Below are positions 7,713 through 15,909 of a DNA stretch of 31,546 nucleotides, piece by piece. Each line of letters starts with the position of its first letter. Position 1 is the first letter of the stretch. Where the stretch lies: the NCBI GenBank assembly GCA_002497025.1, contig DAMG01000064.1, positions 1 to 31,546 of the forward strand, written 5' to 3'. This stretch comes from Euryarchaeota archaeon UBA126 (GTDB taxonomy: Archaea; Thermoplasmatota; Poseidoniia; Poseidoniales; Thalassarchaeaceae). A program made the translations under genes and the position numbers. The notes beneath the pieces were generated by a model. The model did no database searches, had not been told where the DNA came from, and saw only the letters and a list, made by a program, of their open reading frames with translations.

Positions 7713-8891
7713 TTAACTCTCCTGACTTCCCTCATTTGCAAACGGGTCTGAACGAGTCATAGCTTCAGAGTACTCTTTCCAGTCTAGTGAGAATCTATCT
7801 CTATCAGGGTCCCATTCGTCCCATGTTACTACTTCTTCAAGAGCATCCCGATACTGATCTGGAACAATACCAGGGACGATGAACGCTTTTTGTCTGTGTA
7901 GTGGGTATGGGTTACGAAGTTGAATCCCTAACACTCCTAAAACCGCACGAGAGACGTACCAGGTTGCCTGAGAATTCCAACCATGAGCGACTTTGATTAC
8001 TATCCCAAGGCCATTAGGCCAATCAGGGTGTTCTACAGATAAACCGAGTAAGCCATCAGCGCCTTCTTTTGCGATTAGTTTTCCTTCTCCGGCCTTAATA
8101 CAAGTTGAGTCCAATCTGTTGAATCCACCAATTAGGTCGGGGTGCCTATTCATCGCCTCCCAAATCCAATCATCATTCCTATTTTTTGCTAGATTGGCGA
8201 ACATCACGGCTAATTCATCAACTGTATTTGATGTTGTAGGAAAACCACAACCATCCTTCGCGACTCGCAATGGTTCCCAATCTGGTTTATTCATATATTC
8301 ACGTAAAACATCAAGGTACTCCGGAAACCATGGCGAACTAGGCAAAGTATATCCTGCTCTATTCATCCCTCTTTTTCTCATTCCTTTGAGTATTGCAGCG
8401 TGTTCTCCAGAGCAGGTGTGAAACCATCTTCTTGGCCTTCTAACCTGACGCCCGAATTGAATCAATGGCACGTCTAATGGACATTGCATCAAGCCCCACT
8501 CTGATTCTGTAAGTAAGGACTGAGCAGCTGCAACATGCTCTGTGTCTCCATTATGTGAGGAGCAGGAAATGGCTTTCTGTTTCCAATCTAATTCTTCCAA
8601 AACCTCAGTAAAAGGCTTCATCATTAACGGCTTCATCATTGAACGGCCATAGACCAAAACATTACCACCGAATGAGTGCATAATTTCGTCACCATGTGCC
8701 CAAGCAACCGCTCCATGAATGGTGTTTTCAGAGACATCCATACGTCTGAAATCAACTAATGGTTCCCACTCTACATCACGTCCGGTTGCGATACCTTCGT
8801 GTTGTTCTCCTAGAGGATTCGTTGGGAATACCGCAGATCCGGGTCGACCTGGTGCTACACTGGATGGCTGATCGGTTTTGCGTGCGCTCAT
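7713..8891 (-). CDS. Asparaginase-II family amidohydrolase
   Basis: A 392-residue protein of the asparaginase II family (Rhizobium etli ReAV type, beta-lactamase-like fold), which releases ammonia from asparagine or related amides. Visible motifs: RSMMKPL (Ser84-x-x-Lys87), SSHNGDTEHV (111-120), CSGEHAAIL (160-168), DGCGFPT (from about residue 213) and KEGADGLLG, which hold the catalytic Ser/Lys residues of the family. The family's zinc site is formed by Cys-x-x-Lys plus a second Cys; here the Lys is replaced by Glu163, while both Cys are kept. About 45 extra N-terminal residues precede the core. The ATG overlaps the stop of the preceding monooxygenase gene (ATGA), with a strong GGAGGGAG SD, so the two are translationally coupled. 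The substrate may be an amide of the operon's pathway rather than asparagine. Confidence 0.82.
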   Translation of the reverse strand: MSARKTDQPSSVAPGRPGSAVFPTNPLGEQHEGIATGRDVEWEPLVDFRRMDVSENTIHGAVAWAHGDEIMHSFGGNVLVYGRSMMKPLMMKPFTEVLEELDWKQKAISCSSHNGDTEHVAAAQSLLTESEWGLMQCPLDVPLIQFGRQVRRPRRWFHTCSGEHAAILKGMRKRGMNRAGYTLPSSPWFPEYLDVLREYMNKPDWEPLRVAKDGCGFPTTSNTVDELAVMFANLAKNRNDDWIWEAMNRHPDLIGGFNRLDSTCIKAGEGKLIAKEGADGLLGLSVEHPDWPNGLGIVIKVAHGWNSQATWYVSRAVLGVLGIQLRNPYPLHRQKAFIVPGIVPDQYRDALEEVVTWDEWDPDRDRFSLDWKEYSEAMTRSDPFANEGSQES

Positions 8892-10132
8892 TCGCTCCCT
8901 CCATTTATCGCCGGGGCGACTTTCGTCATGAATGCCTCCATGTTGCGTTGAACCCTTTGTGAGTCGTGATTAAAGAAATCGAACCAACACATTAAACGAT
9001 CTTCAGGGTGGAATCTTTCTATAATTTGTTCAGCAACTTCATGGACATTTCCAATTACTGCGTTATCGGTAGCGCGCTCTACTTTTGCTGGATCGATAGT
9101 ACCCTCCAGAGCGTGCCAGTAGGTTGTCAGTGCAGCTCTAGCTTCTTCTTTTGCAGCCAAGCTTCGCTCATCGTCAGTCAAACCCTCCTCGTCATTAACG
9201 AAGACCATGATAGTACGAGGCATCATATCACGAGTCCATGAACCACCTGATGAGTGGTAGTTTTCTGACATTCTTTTGTGAGTTTGTTCGATGATATGAG
9301 GGGGTGTTATCGAGAGATTGAACACCTGAACAGGCGCCCACTTGTTTACCTCAATCTGTAGATTTACATCATGACTTCCAAGCACTAGGTTGAGTAATTC
9401 ACGACGCCATTCCTGTGGAATAGTTTTGATTTCCTCGAAGTCATACCTTGATGGAATGGTGATTGATTCCGGCGCCTGTGATAGGCTATGCATTTCCATG
9501 ACAGCATCCTGAACATTCTGCCAATCTTCCTCGGAGCGGAAATTATCTCTGGTCAGGATAGTCTTTCCAATCATTTCACTAGAAATCACTTCACCATTCA
9601 ATAGCCTTAGGAAAATCTCAGATGCCTCCGCGAAAATCTGACCTCTTAGAGCAGGCCAAGCAGCCTCCTCAACCGCATCTCGAGGTACGATTCCGTAAGG
9701 CCGAGCCATGAATTCGAAGCGACCGGCTGAAAAACCGATATGCAATCTTCGCTTTTCTTCAGGATTCATTCCATGTAATGCAAGAAATGACCCTACTCGT
9801 TCTGCCTGTGGAATTGGCCCTCCACTAGCTAGAATCGACATAACAGCACTACCAACTTCCATTTTTTTTGTCCGAGCAAACATCGCCGTTGCTACTTGAA
9901 AAAAATCGGTACAGAGGCCAACTTCACCAGGATAATGTGGGACAACAGGCTTGGAATTCTGCTTCTGAACTTCGGTTGAAAGATGTGCCTGAGCAACCCA
10001 ACCAACGCCAAATCCTAACTCATCGGCTTTCTCAGCCTGGTCAAGAAAGTTAGCAAACATCTCTGTTTCACTTGGTATATGTCCGGAAGTGTCCGGAGTT
10101 TGTGAAATCGAGAAGAAGATGTCGAAGTTCAT
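8888..10132 (-). CDS. Luciferase-like flavin (FMN or F420) monooxygenase
   Basis: A 414-residue protein of the bacterial luciferase-like family (TIM barrel). The start MNFDIFFSISQTP matches the usual first beta-strand; the next helix has AEKADELGFGVGWVAQAHLS, and later there are segments typical of the family, such as the RLHIGFSAGRFEF phosphate-binding region and the closing FHPEDRLMCWFDF strand. I chose the ATG at 10132 because the longer form adds 19 hydrophobic residues and would overlap the SDR gene by 44 bases. The family oxidises substrates with reduced flavin and oxygen, or acts as F420-dependent oxidoreductase; which cofactor is used cannot be told. The length exceeds the usual 330-370, with an inserted segment near residues 195-260. 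It is the third gene of the operon, 13 bases after the SDR. Confidence 0.85.
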   Translation of the reverse strand: MNFDIFFSISQTPDTSGHIPSETEMFANFLDQAEKADELGFGVGWVAQAHLSTEVQKQNSKPVVPHYPGEVGLCTDFFQVATAMFARTKKMEVGSAVMSILASGGPIPQAERVGSFLALHGMNPEEKRRLHIGFSAGRFEFMARPYGIVPRDAVEEAAWPALRGQIFAEASEIFLRLLNGEVISSEMIGKTILTRDNFRSEEDWQNVQDAVMEMHSLSQAPESITIPSRYDFEEIKTIPQEWRRELLNLVLGSHDVNLQIEVNKWAPVQVFNLSITPPHIIEQTHKRMSENYHSSGGSWTRDMMPRTIMVFVNDEEGLTDDERSLAAKEEARAALTTYWHALEGTIDPAKVERATDNAVIGNVHEVAEQIIERFHPEDRLMCWFDFFNHDSQRVQRNMEAFMTKVAPAINGGSE

Positions 10133-10145
10133 GCAAATCAACACA

Positions 10146-10943
10146 CTAAATGGAGCGCATTCTGCCACCATCGACAGCCAAAGAAACACCGCGAATGCCT
10201 CCGCTACTTGGTAAGCAGAGGAAGGTGACAGCGGCTGCGGTTTCCATCGGGTCTATGAGGCGTTGAATAGGGACTGAATTCATCCAAGTTTCTTGAACCT
10301 CCTCAACCGACTTTCCAGTTCTTTCGGAAATTGATCCTGCAAGAGAGCCGAGCCGGTCAGTGTCAGTAAACCCTGGAAGTATGTTGTTGATGGTGATACA
10401 GGGGTCTAATTCACTAGATAGTGACTTTGCCCAAGAGGCCATTGCGCCTCTGAGGGTGTTTGAAAGTCCGATATTGTCAATCGGTTCTCGGACGGAAGTT
10501 GAAATGATGTTAACAAAGCGGCCATAACCCAATTCTGCCATTCTTGGAGAAAGAATCTGAGCGATTGTATGAGATGCGTGTAAATGGCGCGAAAACGGCC
10601 CTTCGAACTCCTCTAATTTGTTTGATAAAAGAGGGCCTCCGGGCGGGCCTCCTGCATTGTTGATTACAATTTCAACCATGCCTAATCCCAAAACAGCCTC
10701 CCTAACGGCCTCAATATCTTCTAAATCGAGAACAAGCATTTCATGTCCTGAGCCATGTAGTTCCGCTACTAATTCTTCCAGCGCATCAGCACTTCGGGCA
10801 CAGGCGATGACTCGTGCTCCCGCTCGTGCTAGCATTTGAGCAGTAGCACGGCCTATACCCGCGCTAGCCCCGCAAACTAATGCAGTTCTTCCCACCAAGG
10901 CGTTTTCAGCAAAAGGAAATCCATCATTCAACATATCACTCAT
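10146..10943 (-). CDS. Short-chain dehydrogenase/reductase with atypical active site
   Basis: A 265-residue FabG-like SDR. The Rossmann motif GASAGIG (residues 25-31), the NNAGG strand (95-99) and the C-terminal GVSLAVDGG are clear. The catalytic Ser148 (NIIST) is present, but the expected Tyr 13 residues later is Ser161 and the expected Lys 17 residues later is Arg165 (segment LSNTLRGAM). A subfamily of SDRs with this L-S-N-x-x-R pattern exists to my memory, so this may be a feature of a family rather than decay; the reaction may differ from a simple ketone reduction. It is the second gene of the operon: it starts 11 bases after the formyltransferase-like gene, with an SD GGAG upstream. Confidence 0.87.
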   Translation of the reverse strand: MSDMLNDGFPFAENALVGRTALVCGASAGIGRATAQMLARAGARVIACARSADALEELVAELHGSGHEMLVLDLEDIEAVREAVLGLGMVEIVINNAGGPPGGPLLSNKLEEFEGPFSRHLHASHTIAQILSPRMAELGYGRFVNIISTSVREPIDNIGLSNTLRGAMASWAKSLSSELDPCITINNILPGFTDTDRLGSLAGSISERTGKSVEEVQETWMNSVPIQRLIDPMETAAAVTFLCLPSSGGIRGVSLAVDGGRMRSI

Positions 10944-10954
10944 TTATTCAACTC

Positions 10955-11695
10955 CTATTCAACATAGTGCGCATATTTTTGCGTTGCAAGTTTCTCATAA
11001 ACAACCTGCAGCACATCCTCTGGAGCGTTCCTGAAAGTAGGATGTTCACTCTCTCCCTGTGGGTGTCGCATCTCATCCCACCGCCCCTCTTCATACCCCA
11101 TCAGGGCTTCCTTCATCAATACACCAGCAAGAACCAGTGTTTCGTAGCACAGGTCCTCGTATGTCATACCTCTCTTGACTGGAACTTCTCTCCTCAGTAA
11201 CAAGTCCCCGGTATCAATTCCATTATCGCAAAAGTGCGTAGAACTACCTATCGGGATGTCATGATAAACACTCCAAGCCGGAGACGCTGAGCCACGACAA
11301 TCAGGAAGTAGTCCTGGGTGTGAATTTACCACTCCATCTTTAGGGTGGTCGAGTATTTCTCCACGAATGATTCTAGTTCCTCCAAAAACAATTAGATCGA
11401 GTGGTAAATCCTCAATGTACGGCATTACCTGTTCAGAATTATGAATGGCTACTTCTACGTGCGGTACATCAATTCCTTGACTCGATAAATCAGCTAACTG
11501 CGACTCAATTGTAGGGGCGATTGGATTTCCTTCTATGCGCTTGAGAAACTTCTCTCTCTCTTCGTCTGCAATCGCCGAGTCCTCCGAAATTACGATACTC
11601 GGAATGAATCCTTCTGAGAGAATCTGTCGTAACATTTCTCTTCCATAAGGGTGCTCCCTTAAGAGCAAATATGCGAAACTTGTCTTAACCCCCAC
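10955..11695 (-). CDS. Formyltransferase-family protein
   Basis: A 246-residue protein with the catalytic domain of the formyltransferase family (GART / Fmt / ArnA type). The triad is intact: Asn124 and His126 in VNSHPGLLPDCRG and Asp161 in GSSTHFCDNGIDTGDLL. Family chemistry: transfer of a formyl group from 10-formyl-tetrahydrofolate to an amine or hydroxyl, or the reverse hydrolysis. It lacks the C-terminal tRNA-binding domain of Fmt and is not a typical PurN; it looks like a stand-alone enzyme for a small molecule, such as a sugar amine or an amino compound. The GTG start has a GGGGAG SD 6 bases upstream. It is the first gene of the six-gene operon and probably has its own promoter in the 78-base gap after the cupredoxin gene. 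Confidence 0.82.
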   Translation of the reverse strand: MGVKTSFAYLLLREHPYGREMLRQILSEGFIPSIVISEDSAIADEEREKFLKRIEGNPIAPTIESQLADLSSQGIDVPHVEVAIHNSEQVMPYIEDLPLDLIVFGGTRIIRGEILDHPKDGVVNSHPGLLPDCRGSASPAWSVYHDIPIGSSTHFCDNGIDTGDLLLRREVPVKRGMTYEDLCYETLVLAGVLMKEALMGYEEGRWDEMRHPQGESEHPTFRNAPEDVLQVVYEKLATQKYAHYVE

Positions 11696-11734
11696 AGTGC
11701 TCTCCCCATGCTTGCGAAGGGGTCATTGATACCC

Positions 11735-11743
11735 GTTATTTTC
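11735..11743 (-). promoter_or_regulatory. Possible TATA box of the six-gene operon
   Basis: On the minus strand gaaaataac lies about 44 bases before the formyltransferase GTG. With an archaeal spacing of about 26 bases, transcription would start near 11713 and leave a short leader of about 18 bases containing the GGGGAG SD. Weak match, position only. Confidence 0.3.
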
Positions 11744-11759
11744 GGTCGCTTATTTTCCC

Positions 11760-11765
11760 AAAAAA
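11760..11765 (-). terminator. Oligo-T terminator of the cupredoxin gene
   Basis: A run of six T on the minus strand begins 9 bases after the cupredoxin stop codon, with no hairpin before it. Archaeal transcription often ends at such T-tracts. It would separate the cupredoxin transcript from the six-gene operon. Confidence 0.5.
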
Positions 11766-11773
11766 TGCATCAT

Positions 11774-12355
11774 CTATTCTAGAATTTCAGCATCCATTTC
11801 TTCCTCGGAGTTACTCTTTTTCTGGAGTTCAATACCGCCAAAACTTCTGATTCTAACCACCTGATAAATCAAAATTAGAATACCTATAACCACCACCAAT
11901 TCAATATGCGGGACTCCAATCTCCCCAGATTGTTCCTGTAATTCCCCATCACCCTCGTCTGGCTCCTCTTCCGGATCTTGCTCATCGGTGGGTATTGGTT
12001 CTACAATTATCGTTCCAATCATCCCAAGTTCTTCGTGAGGTTCACAGACATATTCGTAGGTTCCATTCTCACCAATCTTGAATGTGTAGCTATAGTCTAC
12101 ATTTCTTGAGGTTTCTCCTGAATCGAACAATCCATCCCTCTCCACAGCGTTGTGGGCGAGTAATTCCCCACTCCATAAGAAACGCACAGTGTCTCCTTCT
12201 TGCAGAGTAATTGTTTCAGGTGAAAAGCGTAAGTTCGTACTGTCGACGCTAACAATCACCACTTCTCCCTGATCTTGATTGGTAAGATTACCTGTGGCCA
12301 TGACAGTGCTCAGCAATAATATGCAAGCAATACTAGCCATAATGGCTGATTTCAC
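11774..12355 (-). CDS. Membrane-anchored cupredoxin (plastocyanin/halocyanin-like)
   Basis: A 193-residue blue-copper protein for electron transfer on the outer face of the membrane. It has a signal peptide (1-22), a cupredoxin domain (about 30-120) and, after an acidic linker, one membrane helix (about 151-169) with a short cytoplasmic tail. All type 1 copper ligands are seen: His68 (LLAHNAV), then Cys104, His107 and Met112 in YVCEPHEELGMIG. The C-x2-H-x4-M spacing is that of plastocyanin and halocyanin. The likely partner is a respiratory complex, but none is encoded here. The start is GTG at 12355; an ATG five codons later (12340) would leave a shorter signal peptide. It lies 67 bases downstream of aspS on the same strand. 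Confidence 0.9.
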   Translation of the reverse strand: MKSAIMASIACILLLSTVMATGNLTNQDQGEVVIVSVDSTNLRFSPETITLQEGDTVRFLWSGELLAHNAVERDGLFDSGETSRNVDYSYTFKIGENGTYEYVCEPHEELGMIGTIIVEPIPTDEQDPEEEPDEGDGELQEQSGEIGVPHIELVVVIGILILIYQVVRIRSFGGIELQKKSNSEEEMDAEILE

Positions 12356-12422
12356 AAATTATGCTAATCGGATTTAACGTATTAACCGATGTTTAGCCAA
12401 CATAGGAAATTGGCAGTTTCGA

Positions 12423-13832
12423 TTAGGGAGTGACTCGAGAACGATCTCGCGGGAACAAGACAACTTCTCGGACATTACCGGCCCCAGTGAGGATCATTAG
12501 TAGCCGCGCTACACCTAGCCCCCATCCTGCATGAGGTGGTGCGCCATAACGGAATCCATCGGTGTAGAAGGTGAAGTCTGCTGGGTCCAAATCCATGTTT
12601 CTTAGATTCTGTTCCAAAACATCGACACGATGCTCTCGCTGTCCTCCAGAGGTCATCTCATCACGGCCATAATTGAGATCGAATCCACGACTCAACTGGC
12701 CACCAGTAGAGCCTTTCTCATTCTCATTATGGAAAATATAGAATGGCTTCATCGACATTGGCCATCGTGGTAGGAAGTGGAATCCTGGATATTCCGCAGC
12801 AATGATATCACAGTGGTGACTTTCGATATCATCACCCCATTCAATCTCTCCACCTCCTTTCTGTACGATTTCAATCGCGTCACAGTATGGAATGCGTGGG
12901 AATGGCAGTTCGGGAACTTCCACAGTCACCGGCTCCTGACCTTGACTTACTCTGTATTCATTGATAATATCGATGAGATGTTGGTCATTTGCGACAACCT
13001 GGCTCCAAATGTGGTGAATCATCCTCTCCTGAACTCCCATTACGTCTTCATCATTCATCCAAGCGCCTTCGATATCGAAGGAAATGAATTCGTTCAGGTG
13101 GCGGTATGTGTCGTGTTTTTCTGCACGAAAGGCTGGCCCTATTTCGAATACTCTTTCCAAGCCACCGAGGACTGCCAATTGCTTGTATAACTGAGGTGAT
13201 TGGCTAAGGAAAGCAGGTGTATCGAAATACATCATTGGGAATAGATTGGTACCACCCTCGCTGGCACTAGCGATAATTTTTGGCGAATTGATTTCTTGGA
13301 ACCCTTCGCCAATTAGATGGTCGCGGCCGTATTGTAGCACGCGACTTCTAAGTTGGAACATTGCATTTACGTGTGCTCGACGAAGATCTAGATGTCTGTT
13401 ATCCAATCTAATATCCAATCCAACATTGACATCATCGGTAATTCCCACTGGCAACGGTGTTTCTGCAGATGATAGTATGTCAGCCTCGGTTACGTTAATT
13501 TCGTATTCAGGCGGCGGTGTAGGTTCTCCTTCTGGCACCTTTGGAGGTCGCTTTTGTGCCACGGTTCCAGTTACTTGTATTGTCGATTCACGCGAGGCCG
13601 ATTGGACTGCAGTAAACGTATTTTCATCCATATTGTCCTTTTTTAGAAATGCTTGGATGTGCCCTGTTCCATCACGGAGCATTAGGAAAGCAATTGCACC
13701 GCGGCCTCGAACTGTTTCTGCATATCCGGCAACGGAGACCTGTTCTCCAATCATATCTGCTCCATTACTCACAACCTGTCCAATGGTGTGAGTACGGAAG
13801 GCGGTGGAGTGCCACTTGCTACTGTCGCGCAT
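12423..13832 (-). CDS. aspS: Aspartyl-tRNA synthetase, archaeal type
   Basis: Class IIb synthetase charging tRNA(Asp). The 469-residue length fits the archaeal/eukaryotic type (bacterial AspRS is about 590 with a GAD insert, absent here). An N-terminal OB-fold anticodon domain (about 20-120) precedes the catalytic core; motif 2 is FEIGPAFRAEKHDTYRHLNE and motif 3 is GAPPHAGWGLGVARLLM near the C-terminus. In the OB fold the usual GWV strand reads VAGYAETVRGRG, so the residues that help read the anticodon third base differ from the textbook archaeal versions. Whether the enzyme also charges tRNA(Asn) cannot be told here. A TATA-like box sits 19-26 bases upstream of the ATG. Confidence 0.96.
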   Translation of the reverse strand: MRDSSKWHSTAFRTHTIGQVVSNGADMIGEQVSVAGYAETVRGRGAIAFLMLRDGTGHIQAFLKKDNMDENTFTAVQSASRESTIQVTGTVAQKRPPKVPEGEPTPPPEYEINVTEADILSSAETPLPVGITDDVNVGLDIRLDNRHLDLRRAHVNAMFQLRSRVLQYGRDHLIGEGFQEINSPKIIASASEGGTNLFPMMYFDTPAFLSQSPQLYKQLAVLGGLERVFEIGPAFRAEKHDTYRHLNEFISFDIEGAWMNDEDVMGVQERMIHHIWSQVVANDQHLIDIINEYRVSQGQEPVTVEVPELPFPRIPYCDAIEIVQKGGGEIEWGDDIESHHCDIIAAEYPGFHFLPRWPMSMKPFYIFHNENEKGSTGGQLSRGFDLNYGRDEMTSGGQREHRVDVLEQNLRNMDLDPADFTFYTDGFRYGAPPHAGWGLGVARLLMILTGAGNVREVVLFPRDRSRVTP

Positions 13833-13850
13833 GGCTTTGCGTCTGGTCTT

Positions 13851-13858
13851 TAATTTAT
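13851..13858 (-). promoter_or_regulatory. TATA-like box of aspS
   Basis: On the minus strand ataaatta lies 19-26 bases before the aspS ATG. This is close to the archaeal TATA position and suggests a leaderless or nearly leaderless aspS transcript. Confidence 0.45.
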
Positions 13859-13924
13859 GAATCGAATCGAAAGTCTGTTTTGCTTCGTGCTAATGCTTGA
13901 GTAGTCGATACCCTACACACAGAC

Positions 13925-15007
13925 ATGGACAACGACTCGATGTACTACCGGATGATGGGCAATACTGGAATTCAGGTTTCCGTTCTTTCCTATGGTTTCT
14001 GGGCAACCTATGGAGTCAAAGATAGGCTGACAGGGGATGCTGGAGTAAAGACTGCAAAGAAATTGATGCGAGTTGCCCGCGAAGCAGGAGTCAATTGTTT
14101 TGATCACGCGGAGGCCTATGGCAATCCAAACGGTGAAGCAGAGAGAATCTTCGGTTTAGCACTGAAAGAATTACAGGCAGAAGACGCAGAACTTTGGAGA
14201 CGCTCTGAATTAGTAATTACTACGAAGATTTTTTGGGGCGGTTCCGGAGTAAATGAATCCGGACTCTCTATCAAGCACTGTCGCGAAGGAATGGATAATT
14301 GTTTAGAAAGACTGCAATTAGATTATGTCGACATGGTATTCTGTCACAGACCTGATCCATTCACACCTACTGCAACAGTTGTTAGGGCCATGACTGACAT
14401 TGTTCGTTCCGGTAGGTCAACAGCTTGGGGTACGAGCGAATGGTCTGCGCAACAAATTACTGAAGCATATTGGATTGCAAAGAGTGAAGGTCTAGAACCT
14501 CCACAATTCGAACAGCCTCAATATAATATGCTACACAGACAGAGGTTCGAAGAGGAATACTTCCCTCTTTACAACTCTCCATATTCGATTGGAACTACAA
14601 TTTGGAGCCCACTTAGGTCGGGTTTCCTAACTGGAAAATATCTCGAGGGAATACCTGAAGATTCACGTCCTACTCAGGAAGGATACGACTGGATGCTTCA
14701 GGATTTAGAGGAAAGAAGGGCTCGTGGCGAGTTCGGAATAGTAGCTAATCTAGTCGATTTTGCTCATAACAAAGGTTGTACTCCAGCGCAACTCGCTCTC
14801 GCTTGGTGTTTGAAAAATCCAAATGTTTCGACTATACTCTTAGGCGCTACTACAGAAGATCAACTACGAGATAATTTGGGTTGTATCGAAGTTGCACTTT
14901 CAATGAGCGATGATGACATGAAATCTATTGAGGAAATTCTTGGAAACAAACCTGCAGATTGGATAGGTCCTGGCGGAGATGGAAATCGTCAATTAAAGAC
15001 ACTTTAG
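13925..15007 (+). CDS. Aldo/keto reductase, Kv-beta (AKR6)-like
   Basis: A 360-residue NADPH-dependent oxidoreductase with the (beta/alpha)8 fold. The catalytic tetrad is complete: Asp60 and Tyr65 in FDHAEAYG, Lys101 in TTKIFWGG, His141 in FCHRPDP. The substrate-loop and C-terminal features (WSPLRSGFLTGKY, then ILLGATTEDQLRDN for NADPH binding) are those of the potassium-channel beta-subunit-like AKR6/YghZ group, which reduces aldehydes and small ketones. It is transcribed away from aspS across a 92-base shared gap and its stop is 7 bases from the convergent trmI stop. An in-frame ATG at 13940 is a possible alternative start. The physiological substrate is unknown; detoxification of reactive aldehydes is the usual guess. 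Confidence 0.9.
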   Translation: MDNDSMYYRMMGNTGIQVSVLSYGFWATYGVKDRLTGDAGVKTAKKLMRVAREAGVNCFDHAEAYGNPNGEAERIFGLALKELQAEDAELWRRSELVITTKIFWGGSGVNESGLSIKHCREGMDNCLERLQLDYVDMVFCHRPDPFTPTATVVRAMTDIVRSGRSTAWGTSEWSAQQITEAYWIAKSEGLEPPQFEQPQYNMLHRQRFEEEYFPLYNSPYSIGTTIWSPLRSGFLTGKYLEGIPEDSRPTQEGYDWMLQDLEERRARGEFGIVANLVDFAHNKGCTPAQLALAWCLKNPNVSTILLGATTEDQLRDNLGCIEVALSMSDDDMKSIEEILGNKPADWIGPGGDGNRQLKTL

Positions 15008-15014
15008 ATACTGA

Positions 15015-15842
15015 TTATTCCTCTTCAATCGTGGCTATTTTTGCCGCGATTAGCAAAAATGCGGTGTGTCCCATTGGCTGATTCCCCGGTCGCACACCGC
15101 CCCTACCCGCTTTTGACCATCGTCTTTCGATTACTTCACCGGCAAATTCTACGACAAGACCGTCTTCTTCGACCTTATTCCAGGATTTTTCTAACTGAGC
15201 AGTGGTGGGGCAATAGCACGCAATCCTTCCACCGATTCTGAGGGTTTGAGAAATTTCAGAGACAACCGTCCAGGGTTCTGCGATATCGATTATTGCAGCA
15301 TCTAGCTCACCACATATTGCAAAAACTTCCGAAGCGGCATTTTGCAGATCCATTTCTAATAACTTCCAAGAAGGGAACTCAGCAGAAAAATCAGCCATTC
15401 TTTCCATATTCCCGCGTCCCACTTCAGCATGTTCTGGTCGGTTTTCAACAGAGATTAAACACCCCTCGGAACTCATTACATTTGCAAGATTCATTGCAAG
15501 ACCTGCAGAGCCATGACCTCCTTCCAGTACGCGGCTTCCGGCACCGATTCCCATCCAGGAAATCAGAAATCCAGAATCCTTGATTCCAATTGTTTGCGCC
15601 CTTCTATTCATGTTGCGACGAGCCTCTGGAAGAGCAGCTTCTACTATGGTCAAAGATTTCTGGCCAACAGTGATTCTATCTCCTAATGAAAAACCCTCCA
15701 GAAGCGTCGAAGGATCGAACCTTCCAAGCCCCTTAATTTTGACTTCACCAGGAACATTGTTGACGAGATATGCTCTTCCATCATCCTCTCTTAGAGCCAC
15801 CCAATTGGAGGCTTCATTTGTCGCCTCAGCGCCTGACATCAC
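15015..15842 (-). CDS. trmI: tRNA (adenine-N1)-methyltransferase, TrmI-like
   Basis: A 275-residue SAM-dependent enzyme making m1A at position 58 (and in some archaea 57) of tRNAs. It has a short N-terminal beta domain, then RRAQTIGIKDSGFL, which matches the start of the family's catalytic domain, SAM motif I VLEGGHGSAG (105-114) and the catalytic DIAEPW motif (186-191). The C-terminal GHTAFLLIAAK matches the family's closing strand. In motif I the usual GTGSG is changed to GHGSAG, which is mild. Two consecutive ATG codons open the gene (15842 and 15839). It is divergent from the large thioredoxin-like surface gene, and the shared gap holds an inverted repeat next to a TATA-like box for this gene. 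Confidence 0.9.
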   Translation of the reverse strand: MMSGAEATNEASNWVALREDDGRAYLVNNVPGEVKIKGLGRFDPSTLLEGFSLGDRITVGQKSLTIVEAALPEARRNMNRRAQTIGIKDSGFLISWMGIGAGSRVLEGGHGSAGLAMNLANVMSSEGCLISVENRPEHAEVGRGNMERMADFSAEFPSWKLLEMDLQNAASEVFAICGELDAAIIDIAEPWTVVSEISQTLRIGGRIACYCPTTAQLEKSWNKVEEDGLVVEFAGEVIERRWSKAGRGGVRPGNQPMGHTAFLLIAAKIATIEEE

Positions 15843-15902
15843 TAATCCTTGTAACGGTCATTTAATTCAATACCTTCGATTATTCATTCCGCTTAAAATT
15901 CT

Positions 15903-15909
15903 CTTTATA
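15903..15909 (-). promoter_or_regulatory. TATA-like box upstream of trmI
   Basis: On the minus strand tataaag starts at 15909 and lies about 61-67 bases before the trmI ATG, which would leave a leader of roughly 35-40 bases. It abuts the inverted repeat at 15909-15927. Confidence 0.35.

Noticed and set aside
10133..10189. Longer N-terminus of the luciferase-like monooxygenase
   Set aside because: It would overlap the SDR gene by 44 bases and adds residues before the conserved first strand.
13246..13791. 181-codon open frame on the plus strand inside aspS
   Set aside because: It is antisense to a complete AspRS with clear motifs, has no recognisable domain and its composition is that of a shadow frame.
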